Assembly (NCBI GenBank): GCA_002101905.1
Contig: LQPU01000033.1
Location: 1 to 64,000 of the forward strand
Direction of reading: 5' to 3'
Source: Mycobacterium shimoidei
GTDB taxonomy: Bacteria; Actinomycetota; Actinomycetes; Mycobacteriales; Mycobacteriaceae
DNA length: 64,000 nucleotides
This document shows positions 1-6,935 of the stretch, one piece after another; position 1 is the first letter of the stretch, and each line of letters begins with the position of its first letter. The position numbers and the translations under genes are program-made. The notes below the pieces were generated by a model. The model saw nothing but the letters and a program-made list of their open reading frames with translations. It was not told the DNA's origin and did no database searches.

Positions 1-208
1 TCACCCACTACATCGCACGGTCTCTACTGGAAACCGGTGGATTCAGACCCCGACTACACCCTCAATCATGAAGAGCCTCTTTAACCCCCATTGAATCGCC
101 CCCCAGCGAGTCGATCGGTCCTCTCCCTACCTCGGTCACGGTAGCTCAGGAATCCCGGACGAAAGCGAGAATGGCCGTAGTGGTGGCGACGTAACAAGGT
201 GGCACTTG
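1..208. other. Left flank outside the integrated element
   Basis: Short stretch left of the attachment repeat. I see no convincing gene, RNA or repeat. It should be the chromosome that originally lay downstream of the tRNA gene now found at the right end, but another mobile element could also adjoin here. Confidence 0.4.
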
Positions 209-251
209 GTGCCCCCAGTCGGACTCGAACCGACACTGGGCGGATTTTAAG
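209..251. repeat. Left attachment site (attL core)
   Basis: 43-bp perfect copy of the sequence at 13324-13366. It equals the 3' half of the tRNA (T arm, acceptor strand, part of the anticodon arm). Identity stops at 208/13323 on one side and 252/13367 on the other. Confidence 0.92.
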
Positions 252-306
252 AACGGGTAGGCGGCTTCTCGCGACCTCGGGAAACGCTTCGCTGTACGCT
301 TCAGAT

Positions 307-327
307 CGGCTGTTCAGAGCCGTTTTT
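307..327 (+). terminator. Intrinsic terminator near the left end
   Basis: CGGCT (307-311) and AGCCG (318-322) form a 5-bp stem with a 6-nt loop, followed by TTTTT (323-327). It would stop plus-strand transcription entering from the chromosome before the restriction-modification gene. Confidence 0.55.
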
Positions 328-384
328 GACCGTTGCAAGTACGGTCCAAGTCCGTGCCCGGTTCCGCCCAGCTCCGCCCCCGGT

Positions 385-405
385 CGCGTCCTTTTCGCGT
401 CCTCG
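385..405. repeat. 21-bp subterminal direct repeat, left copy
   Basis: A perfect 21-bp match to 13245-13265. In the excised circle the two copies would flank the attachment core, about 59 bp on one side and 133 bp on the other. That is the layout of arm-type integrase or excisionase binding sites. The role is inferred. Confidence 0.5.
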
Positions 406-424
406 TGCAGCTAACTCTCTCGCC
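397..424. repeat. Imperfect 28-bp repeat left of the cargo gene
   Basis: Aligns with 3122-3149 at 22 of 28 positions, beginning with the shared GCGTCCTCG and containing a shared TAACTC. The two copies bracket the restriction-modification gene. They may mark a cargo module inserted between the attachment site and the integrase, or be related integrase arm sites. Confidence 0.4.
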
Positions 425-620
425 AAGAGCGGACGGACGCGGGCGGCTACACGAGGGGAGCACAAGGCGCGCCTTTGGGGGCACCTCGCCACTATCACTG
501 TCTGACCCCGACGATAGCCTGTGCGAAAGGGCGACCCGCCGAGCCCTTCGTACAAGCGCCACCCCTGCACCGAGGCCCTATGCTGCCGGACAGGGGAGCA
601 CAAAACCGGAGGTTCGTGGT

Positions 621-3122
621 ATGGCTGCGCCAGGTATCTCGGAAACCGAAACCGTCGTCAAGCGCATCCTGCCTTACCTCCAGAGGCGCGGATATGAATT
701 AGACGACCTCAGTTTCGAACTTCCCACCAAGGAGGACGGAACAAGCCATCGGTTCGTAGACATTTGCGTCTATGCGGGTGCAAAGAAACCAAAATTTGCG
801 ATTGAAGCAAAGAGACAATCCCACCGGCTTACGAAGGCGGATAGGACACAAGCCCTCAAGTACGGGAGAAACCTCAAGGTACCCTTCGTAGTTTTAACTA
901 ACGGAGTTGCTCTCGAACTACTAAATACTTCGACCGGAGAACAGCTCCGCGTTACTGATACCCGCGCCGGCAGAACAATCGTTCCCCACAAATCTCAGCT
1001 TAGCAAGGTGCTAGCCCGGTTAAAGCAGAACCCGAATACTTCCGACCTAAACATAAATGACACCTCGTTACCGTATCGGCCTGGGCTACCACTCAAGCAG
1101 CTCAACGGCTTATTCGCGCGCTGTCATAGTAAAATTAGGTCGTTGGAAAAGGACGAAGACAATGCGTTTGCAGACTTCTCCAAGCTGTTGTTTCTCCGAC
1201 TACTGGAAGAAAAGGACGACGATCCTAATTCTGACTTTTCCCTCCCCTACTCGCAGCGGTTCCACCAGCTAGCTGAATACCCGCCGTCTCAGCACGACCA
1301 GGTAAAAACACTAGTCGATCAGATGATCGATCAGTGCCGCAAACAATACGGTGACGTCATTACCAGCGGCCTTCACATAAAAAAGGCTTCCACGTACGCC
1401 TACCTTGTGAAGGAACTCTCCGAAGTATCGTTTATCGACAGCGGGCTTGATACGAAAGGCGCTGCATTCGAATACTTCGTTCGCGCGACACTGAAGGGTA
1501 AGCGCCTGGGACAATACTTCACTCCCCGTCAACTCGTGGAATTAATGCTTGAGATGGTAGGAAGTGACCTGATTGTCGGTACGCTCGCTAGCGGAACTCC
1601 AATCAAGGTGCTCGACCCAGCGTGCGGAACAGGCGGCTTTATTGTCTTTCTTATGAAACATGCGCTTGATCGAATCGAAGCGAGGAAGAAGGCCAAACAA
1701 CTTTCCGCAAGCGCTGCAAGAGAACTTAGCCGGAAAGTGAAGGAAGAAACTTTCTATGGCATAGATGCGAATGAAGGCGTGGCGTCATCAGCCAAAATGA
1801 ATATGATTATCTCGGGTGATGGCCACGCCAATATCGTCTGCGCGAATAGCCTCGACGTAGATTCTGGCGTTTGGTCCCTCAAGCAGCCAGAATACGATCT
1901 CATTATCACCAACCCGCCCTTCGGCATAAGTGAGGCGGATTTACCACCGGACGACCTCGCTGAATACCCGGTTCGGACGACAAGAGGGCAACTGCTATTC
2001 CTTCAGCATATGGTTCTATCTGCCGTACCCGGCGGCACGATATGTACCGTCATCGACGATGGGGCACTGAATAACGACAATGCCGCGGAGACGAGACGGT
2101 GGATCTTAGAGAATGCGCGCGTCAAAGCTGTCATTAGTCTGCCGGCTGTAACATTCAAGCCGAACAAAATAACTGTTAAGTCGAGTGTTCTATTGCTGGA
2201 GCGATTCGACCTAAAAACGCAAGATCCAGAGGAAGAATATTATTTAACCTATGCCAGCCTGGACACGCTCGGCTTTCACCCATCCGGCGAGTCCATCAGG
2301 AACTTTGACTTCGATCAACTTCGAAGTGACGTCAGAGACCTCATTGAAAAGCCTCCGACAGACCCTATCCAGGGGGACAATTGGCGCGCCTTTACAGTGT
2401 CGAGCCATGAAATAGCCGAGGATCCAACTGTACGGCTCGATTTTAAGTATTGGGATCCGCCTATACGAGAACGCATTAGAGAGATCATCGATACAGGTGG
2501 AGCCACGATCGGCAAGCTTAACACCATAGATACCGAGCGAGGCTACAGCCCGAATGCCGGGCTATACGTAGACGCGGTTGATGGGTACGCGATGGTTATA
2601 AAAGCCGGCTCATCCGTTACTCCTTATGGAGAAGTCGTGGACTCTGGCGATTGGATCGAAAAAGCCGTTTATGACGACGCGGCCGATCGAGCAAAGCTTC
2701 GACGCGGCGATGTCCTCCTTTCCTCAACAGGCGACGGCACGCTAGGAAAGGCGGCGGTATTCGATCTACCAACGCCAGCAGTAGCAGACAGCCATGTGAC
2801 CATAATTCGTGTTAATCCCAAAGAGGTCGATCCGTGGTTTCTTGCCGATTATTTGCGCGAGGGATTCGGCCGCATCCAGTCCAATCGGCTATTCACTGGT
2901 TCGACTGGGCTAATTGAATTGACGCGAGAAGGTGTCGACGCGATCGTTGTACCAACGTATCTCACGGTTAAAGAGCAGCGCGCTCTCTCCAGGGCACTTC
3001 GAAAGTCGGAGGCGAAGGCAGTCGCTTCTCGCGACGCAGCGGAAAACTCCCTGGCGGAAGCAAGGGCCAAGTTCGCCGGATTCCACGTAACCGAGGCGGG
3101 GGAAGCGGCCCCTGTCGACTAG
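621..3122 (+). CDS. Single-chain restriction-modification enzyme (nuclease + N6-adenine methyltransferase + recognition domain)
   Basis: 833 aa from the ATG at 621, preceded by GGAGG at 608-612; the frame stays open upstream but has no comparable site. Residues ~10-130 look like a type I HsdR N-terminal nuclease, with D47...E62-A-K64 of the PD-(D/E)XK fold. Residues ~215-560 are an HsdM-type methyltransferase: QYFTPR at ~298, SAM motif DPACGTGG from 332, catalytic NPPF at 431-434. Residues ~590-800 resemble an HsdS-type target recognition domain. The order fits a type IIG or type I-like all-in-one enzyme that cuts unmodified foreign DNA and methylates its own. The gene is visibly richer in A+T than the rest of the element, suggesting separate recent acquisition. 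BREX PglX is an alternative relative, but the N-terminal nuclease argues against it. Confidence 0.8.
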   Translation: MAAPGISETETVVKRILPYLQRRGYELDDLSFELPTKEDGTSHRFVDICVYAGAKKPKFAIEAKRQSHRLTKADRTQALKYGRNLKVPFVVLTNGVALELLNTSTGEQLRVTDTRAGRTIVPHKSQLSKVLARLKQNPNTSDLNINDTSLPYRPGLPLKQLNGLFARCHSKIRSLEKDEDNAFADFSKLLFLRLLEEKDDDPNSDFSLPYSQRFHQLAEYPPSQHDQVKTLVDQMIDQCRKQYGDVITSGLHIKKASTYAYLVKELSEVSFIDSGLDTKGAAFEYFVRATLKGKRLGQYFTPRQLVELMLEMVGSDLIVGTLASGTPIKVLDPACGTGGFIVFLMKHALDRIEARKKAKQLSASAARELSRKVKEETFYGIDANEGVASSAKMNMIISGDGHANIVCANSLDVDSGVWSLKQPEYDLIITNPPFGISEADLPPDDLAEYPVRTTRGQLLFLQHMVLSAVPGGTICTVIDDGALNNDNAAETRRWILENARVKAVISLPAVTFKPNKITVKSSVLLLERFDLKTQDPEEEYYLTYASLDTLGFHPSGESIRNFDFDQLRSDVRDLIEKPPTDPIQGDNWRAFTVSSHEIAEDPTVRLDFKYWDPPIRERIREIIDTGGATIGKLNTIDTERGYSPNAGLYVDAVDGYAMVIKAGSSVTPYGEVVDSGDWIEKAVYDDAADRAKLRRGDVLLSSTGDGTLGKAAVFDLPTPAVADSHVTIIRVNPKEVDPWFLADYLREGFGRIQSNRLFTGSTGLIELTREGVDAIVVPTYLTVKEQRALSRALRKSEAKAVASRDAAENSLAEARAKFAGFHVTEAGEAAPVD

Positions 3123-3149
3123 CGTCCTCGCGCTGTTAACTCGTTTGCC
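3122..3149. repeat. Imperfect 28-bp repeat right of the cargo gene
   Basis: Partner of 397-424 (22/28). It starts with the last base of the restriction-modification stop codon and runs into the last codons of the integrase gene on the other strand. Confidence 0.4.
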
Positions 3150-4608
3150 GCCCAAACAGACTGATCACGTTGCTCGGTAGGTCGGTCGGCTGTTCGGGCG
3201 CAGGCGGTTCGGGCAGCGTGTTGAGTGCGCCGCCGTCCTGCTCAGGGATGTAGTCGCCGTACACGTCGAGCGTCAGCGTGAACGTACTGTGGCCCAGCCA
3301 TTTTGATACCTGCATAAAATGGACCCCCGCAGACAGCTGTAGCACCGCGAACGTGTGCCGGAGGTCGTGGAGCCGTACGCCTCTGGTCGCCGGTATGGCC
3401 GGGGCGGTAGCCGTCGCGGGTATCGCGGGGCGGCTCGCCGGTAGCCCGACAGCCTCCAGCGCGGGCTTGAGAATGGTGTCGTAGAACGTGCCGATAGCGA
3501 CGGGCTCCGACCAGTCGAGCGGGACCGCGTACCGCTCCCCCTTCGCCCGGTACCCGCCCCCGTTCTTCCGGTTCGGCCACAGCGGCGCTGAGGGCTCGTG
3601 TGGGCGGCGATGTACGTCCCGGAGGTACCCGGCCATCCGCTCCGCGAGCCAGGCCGGCAGCGGGACCGTACGGCGCGACTTCTTGGACTTCGGCGTACCC
3701 GTAATCCACTCACCTGCCTTGCGCTCCTTGGTTCGGCGGACGTGAACGATGCCGCGAGCGGGTTCGCCGGGGCGAGTGGTGATCTGGAGGTCTTGAACCT
3801 CCAGCCCCATGACCTCCGATGCCCGTAACCCGGTGTACGCCATGAACTCCACCATCAACGCATAGACCGGGTACGCGGGCAGGTCCGGGCCGTCGTAGGG
3901 GTCGGGCGGGTTCCCGGCTACGGCGGCAGACAGCCGGCCAATCTGTTCGGCGGTGAGCGGGTGGTGCTCGAACCCTTCGCGGTCGCCGGTCGCCCGGCTC
4001 GCCGAGAAGTCGACCCGCTCGGTTGGGTTGTTGGTTATCGCGCCTTGCCTCATGGCGTATACGAGCACCCGGCGCAGCATGTCCCAGGCGTGCTTGACGG
4101 TTCCCGGCGTAAGCGGGTCGCGGTCGCCTTGGCGCGACGACTGCCGAACCAGGGCGGCGAGGAACCGCTCGCAAACCGCGGGACTGATCGCCGCAACGGC
4201 CATGCCGCCGAACTCCTCTAACACGTAGCACCGCAGTAGCCGGTCGTACTCGTCCACGGTGCGCTGCTTGAGCTTGCCCTGACTGACCTTGACGGCCTGG
4301 GCGTCGAGCCATGCCCGCGCGTAGTGGCCGAACGGTAGTTCACCGGCCTTGCGCTGCTCGCTGAGCGCGCTTGTGCCGGTCGTGTGCTTGGCGGCGTTGA
4401 GTTCGTCCCGGCGTGCCTCGGCAGCTTCGCGGCAATCGAACCGCTCGGTGCAGTCGCGGGTGCGCTTAGGTCCGGTCGGGTGATCGGGGTTCAGCGGCAC
4501 CGGCTTACCAAAGCGGTCGCGTACCGGCTCCCGCCAGACCACGACGTACCGCTTCACCGGCTTGCCCCGGCGCTGCTGCTTGAGATCAACAACCTTCATG
4601 TACGCCAT
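3136..4608 (-). CDS. int: Tyrosine site-specific integrase
   Basis: 490 aa phage-type integrase that would insert the element at the tRNA and, with an excisionase, remove it. Catalytic residues are visible: R262 in GLRASEV, H414 and R417 in HDLRH, H440 in GHSTF, and the nucleophile Y450 in DVYGDY. An N-terminal arm-binding domain and a SAM-like core-binding domain (about residues 60-180) precede the catalytic domain. The C-terminal tail after Y450 is about 40 residues. The gene ends the minus-strand operon and lies 4 bp downstream of a small basic protein gene. Only the cargo gene separates it from attL, the normal place for an integrase. Confidence 0.95.
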   Translation of the reverse strand: MAYMKVVDLKQQRRGKPVKRYVVVWREPVRDRFGKPVPLNPDHPTGPKRTRDCTERFDCREAAEARRDELNAAKHTTGTSALSEQRKAGELPFGHYARAWLDAQAVKVSQGKLKQRTVDEYDRLLRCYVLEEFGGMAVAAISPAVCERFLAALVRQSSRQGDRDPLTPGTVKHAWDMLRRVLVYAMRQGAITNNPTERVDFSASRATGDREGFEHHPLTAEQIGRLSAAVAGNPPDPYDGPDLPAYPVYALMVEFMAYTGLRASEVMGLEVQDLQITTRPGEPARGIVHVRRTKERKAGEWITGTPKSKKSRRTVPLPAWLAERMAGYLRDVHRRPHEPSAPLWPNRKNGGGYRAKGERYAVPLDWSEPVAIGTFYDTILKPALEAVGLPASRPAIPATATAPAIPATRGVRLHDLRHTFAVLQLSAGVHFMQVSKWLGHSTFTLTLDVYGDYIPEQDGGALNTLPEPPAPEQPTDLPSNVISLFGRQTS

Positions 4609-4611
4609 GGG

Positions 4612-4797
4612 TCACTGCTCCTGTGTCTTGCGGTTGGTGCGCCGGTGGCGCTGTTTCGCTAACGCGCTTAGCCGCTTACGGGCGGCAACGGCCCGCGTGC
4701 CGGTTGCGTCAAGGAGCGCACGCGTTGTGGCCCGTTGCCGCTGTGCCTTGCGTTCGGCGCGTTGCGCTTTGCGCTCCGCGGGGTTAGGGGTGGTCAT
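4612..4797 (-). CDS. Small Arg/Lys-rich basic protein next to int
   Basis: 61 aa, starting MTTPNPAERK and almost entirely charged (repeated ERKAQR, RKRL, KQRHRR). Its ATG overlaps the stop of the preceding 77-aa gene by ATGA, and its stop is 4 bp before int, so the three are probably translated together. The composition suggests DNA or RNA binding, perhaps a recombination accessory factor. I do not recognise the family. A longer frame exists upstream, but the ATGA overlap favours this start. Confidence 0.55.
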   Translation of the reverse strand: MTTPNPAERKAQRAERKAQRQRATTRALLDATGTRAVAARKRLSALAKQRHRRTNRKTQEQ

Positions 4798-5027
4798 GAA
4801 CCTGTCCTGTTCTGGCTGTTGGTTGACGTGCCTTCTGCTGCGGCTAACTCCTCGGCGAGGTAGTCCGCCGTGGCGCCGTCCGCGAATTGGACCCGATGCC
4901 ACATGTCCCCGGCGTCGTTGCGGGTGCTAACCACGACGCCGCGCTGGCCGGTATGCGGGTCGCCGGGTAAGAGCACGAACACCCGCGTCGGTGGCGCGTA
5001 GTAGGTGGCTTTCATGTGTTTCGGCAT
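4794..5027 (-). CDS. Hypothetical 77-aa protein
   Basis: Starts at the ATG giving MPKHMKATYY. The central segment (VFVLLPGDPHTG...GVVVSTRND...WHRVQFADG) looks like a small beta-barrel of SH3/KOW type, as in short phage proteins that read 'G..V......W.VRF.DG'. Its stop overlaps the next start (ATGA), placing it in the int operon. Function unknown. Confidence 0.55.
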   Translation of the reverse strand: MPKHMKATYYAPPTRVFVLLPGDPHTGQRGVVVSTRNDAGDMWHRVQFADGATADYLAEELAAAEGTSTNSQNRTGS

Positions 5028-5130
5028 GTTCTGCTCTGCCTTTCTTGGGGTTCCGATTGCTGTGCAACTTTTCTGGGAGGGGCAGCCCGCCCGACAGCAA
5101 GGCCCGGTGCACCGGGGTAGGGGTGGCGCA

Positions 5131-5799
5131 TCAGTGGATCCCCTCTCGTGCAAAGACATCGCGCACCGTGCTGTGGTGCCAGCGCTCGCCGCCTCCCGGC
5201 GCGGGGACACCCTCGGCGGTCAGGGCATCGGCAATGGCGTTGGCGCTCATGCCGTCCGTCATCCGCATCCGCACGATGCGCTTCGCCAGGGCGGGTGTGA
5301 CCTTCGGTGGCCGGCCCAGCCGCGTGCCATTGCGCCGCGCCTTCGCTAGACCCTCTTTGGTGCGCTCGCTGATCTTGCGGCGTTCCTCCGCAGCTACGGC
5401 AATTCGTATGTCGGCCAATAACCTTTGGCTCGGATCACCACTGTCTGCCTTGTCGCAGTCCATGAGCCGCCATGCGTTTCGCTCTGCTTGCTTAAACAGC
5501 TTCGCCGCGTCCTCTTGGTCTCGGGTCGCGCGGTCGAGCGTCCGAACGAGCAGAGCATCCGCCACGCCAGACTCAATCGCTGCGATAGCAACGTTCCTGC
5601 CGTACATGCGATCTGCTGCTGCCCCGCTGACTACATCTGTCGTAACAGTCAGTAGTTCGTAGCCGCGCTGATCGCAAAAGCGTTGGAGCTCATCGCGTTG
5701 TGCCCCTAGACCGTGGCCGTTGTTGCCTTGGTCCTTGGTGCTAACCCGGCAGTAGCCGATCACCCGCAGCGGTCCCGTGGTCGTCGTATTCACGCCCAT
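5131..5799 (-). CDS. Serine recombinase (resolvase/invertase family)
   Basis: 222 aa small serine recombinase. The N-terminal catalytic domain carries the nucleophile S20 in YCRVSTKDQ and the conserved arginines in LVRTLDRATRD; then EERRKISERTKEGL (the long E helix); then a C-terminal helix-turn-helix (about residues 165-215) after GRPPK. It is the size of resolvases and invertases, not large serine integrases. The element already has a tyrosine integrase, so this enzyme may resolve dimers or multimers made during replication, or be a second mobility enzyme. A 26-bp palindrome lies 26 bp upstream of the start. Confidence 0.9.
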   Translation of the reverse strand: MGVNTTTTGPLRVIGYCRVSTKDQGNNGHGLGAQRDELQRFCDQRGYELLTVTTDVVSGAAADRMYGRNVAIAAIESGVADALLVRTLDRATRDQEDAAKLFKQAERNAWRLMDCDKADSGDPSQRLLADIRIAVAAEERRKISERTKEGLAKARRNGTRLGRPPKVTPALAKRIVRMRMTDGMSANAIADALTAEGVPAPGGGERWHHSTVRDVFAREGIH

Positions 5800-5825
5800 C
5801 TACCTCCGTCTCTCGTAGGGCCGTT

Positions 5826-5851
5826 ACGTCCGAAATGACCGTTTCGGACGT
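5826..5851. promoter_or_regulatory. Perfect 10-bp-arm palindrome upstream of the serine recombinase
   Basis: ACGTCCGAAA (5826-5835) and TTTCGGACGT (5842-5851) are perfect inverted arms separated by 6 bp, 26 bp before the recombinase start at 5799. It may be an operator or a recombinase-binding half of a res-like site. TTTT follows on the plus strand, so a plus-direction terminator is an alternative. Confidence 0.55.
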
Positions 5852-5925
5852 TTTGACGCTACCTGTTACCGGGAGTTACAGCTACCTCGGATATGCCGAA
5901 TACGCTGCACCTTTGCCTTCACTGG

Positions 5926-6564
5926 CTACCTCCTTGGCCGGCCCATTCGCTTGCGCTCTCGTCGCTGCTCTGCGGCAGCCTGCTCCAGGGTCATGAACCC
6001 GGTCGGGCGGGTTCGGGGCGTTGGGCGGTCTGTGGGCGCTGTGGACTTCTCGGCGGGGTAAGCGGTCGGCCCGGACCGTACAGATTCGGCCACGACGGGC
6101 TCAGCCGGTTGGGTGGGCGGCTCGGGCGCGGGTAGTTCGGCGGGCTCGTCGGGCGGGTCGACAACTTCGGCATCGAGTACGCCGTAACTCTTGGTGGACT
6201 CCGCTGGGCGGGCGACAGCGGCGATGCCTGCAAACACTTGTTCCCAAGGCTGCGGGTCAACCTCAACCTCTACCGCGTGTTTGGCGGCGAGGCCTGCGCG
6301 GTCGAGAGCGTCACGAACGGCGCTGAGCTTCACCGCTTCCGACTCTGCGCTAGTGGCAATGTTCAAAAGCTCTCGCGCCATGCGGTCGGCTGCTTCCTCA
6401 AGTCGCTGCTTTGCTTTGCGTTTGACTTGTGGCGCGTTGCCTCCATGAACCCGACAAACATTCGCGCCGCGCGCCGCGTACCGCTGGCATGGTTCTCCGT
6501 CCGTGCGATGCGCTGTGCACCGCCTTGGATGGTCCATGCGCGATTTATGGGTCGGCAGATTCAT
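5926..6564 (-). CDS. Zinc-finger phage protein, possible small-terminase-like
   Basis: 212 aa; the ATG at 6564 has AAGGAG about 10 nt upstream. The N terminus has a Cys/His cluster (C-x8-C...C-x3-HGGNAPQV, residues ~15-46) typical of a widespread actinophage protein family. A helical segment follows ([14 protein letters not shown]...[15 protein letters not shown]), then a Pro/Glu-rich disordered region and a basic end ([12 protein letters not shown]). Proteins of this type often sit beside packaging genes in phages, so a small-terminase-like role is possible. No large terminase is present. It lies between the recombinase and the iterons. The family match is from memory and the function is tentative. 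Confidence 0.5.
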   Translation of the reverse strand: MNLPTHKSRMDHPRRCTAHRTDGEPCQRYAARGANVCRVHGGNAPQVKRKAKQRLEEAADRMARELLNIATSAESEAVKLSAVRDALDRAGLAAKHAVEVEVDPQPWEQVFAGIAAVARPAESTKSYGVLDAEVVDPPDEPAELPAPEPPTQPAEPVVAESVRSGPTAYPAEKSTAPTDRPTPRTRPTGFMTLEQAAAEQRRERKRMGRPRR

Positions 6565-6670
6565 AGGTGATCGTCTCCTTCAAATCTCAGTGGGTTTCTG
6601 GCTTTTGCACGCAGCAGTCGCTATTTCGTTCGGTCTCATATGGTTTCGGCTTGCCGCTAAGCCCGTAGCC

Positions 6671-6935
6671 GGGTATCCGCGCGTGTGACCAGCGGGTTTC
6701 CGGGTTAGCTTCCGGACGTATCGGGGCGAAAATAGCGTGTGACCTCGACGTATCCGGTATCCGGGTTGGCACCTTGCAGCCTTTTCTATAGGGGATTTCT
6801 CTATACCCCTCTCTAACCTCTCTACTAATAGTCGAAGTAAACAACCCGGATACCCGGATACGGGCTTGTCACAGGGTGATTCGTCTCGTCTACGTCCCGG
6901 ATACCTACCCGGATACCGCTCGCTAACCCGGATAC
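6671..6935. other. Candidate replication origin with iterons
   Basis: CCCGGATAC occurs at 6845-6853, 6853-6861, 6896-6904, 6908-6916 and 6927-6935. The complement GTATCCGGG is at 6757-6765, with partial copies at 6750-6757 and 6671-6679. Between the two groups (about 6780-6843) is an A+T-rich stretch unlike its surroundings, containing AGGGG...CCCCT arms, a natural unwinding element. The last iteron ends at the base before the helicase stop codon (6936). Staphylococcal pathogenicity islands also carry an iteron origin next to their initiator-helicase gene. No gene is credible in 6565-6935. Confidence 0.7.

Noticed and set aside
333..620. N-terminal extension of the restriction-modification frame
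   Set aside because: Arg/Pro-rich translation without domain match, crosses subterminal repeats, and the ATG at 621 has a good ribosome-binding site.
3242..4312. Overlapping Arg-rich frames inside the integrase gene
   Set aside because: They are other-frame shadows of a complete integrase with all catalytic residues.
6671..6935. CRISPR array
   Set aside because: The repeated unit is only 9 bp with irregular spacing of 8-43 bp and both orientations; no cas genes in the window.
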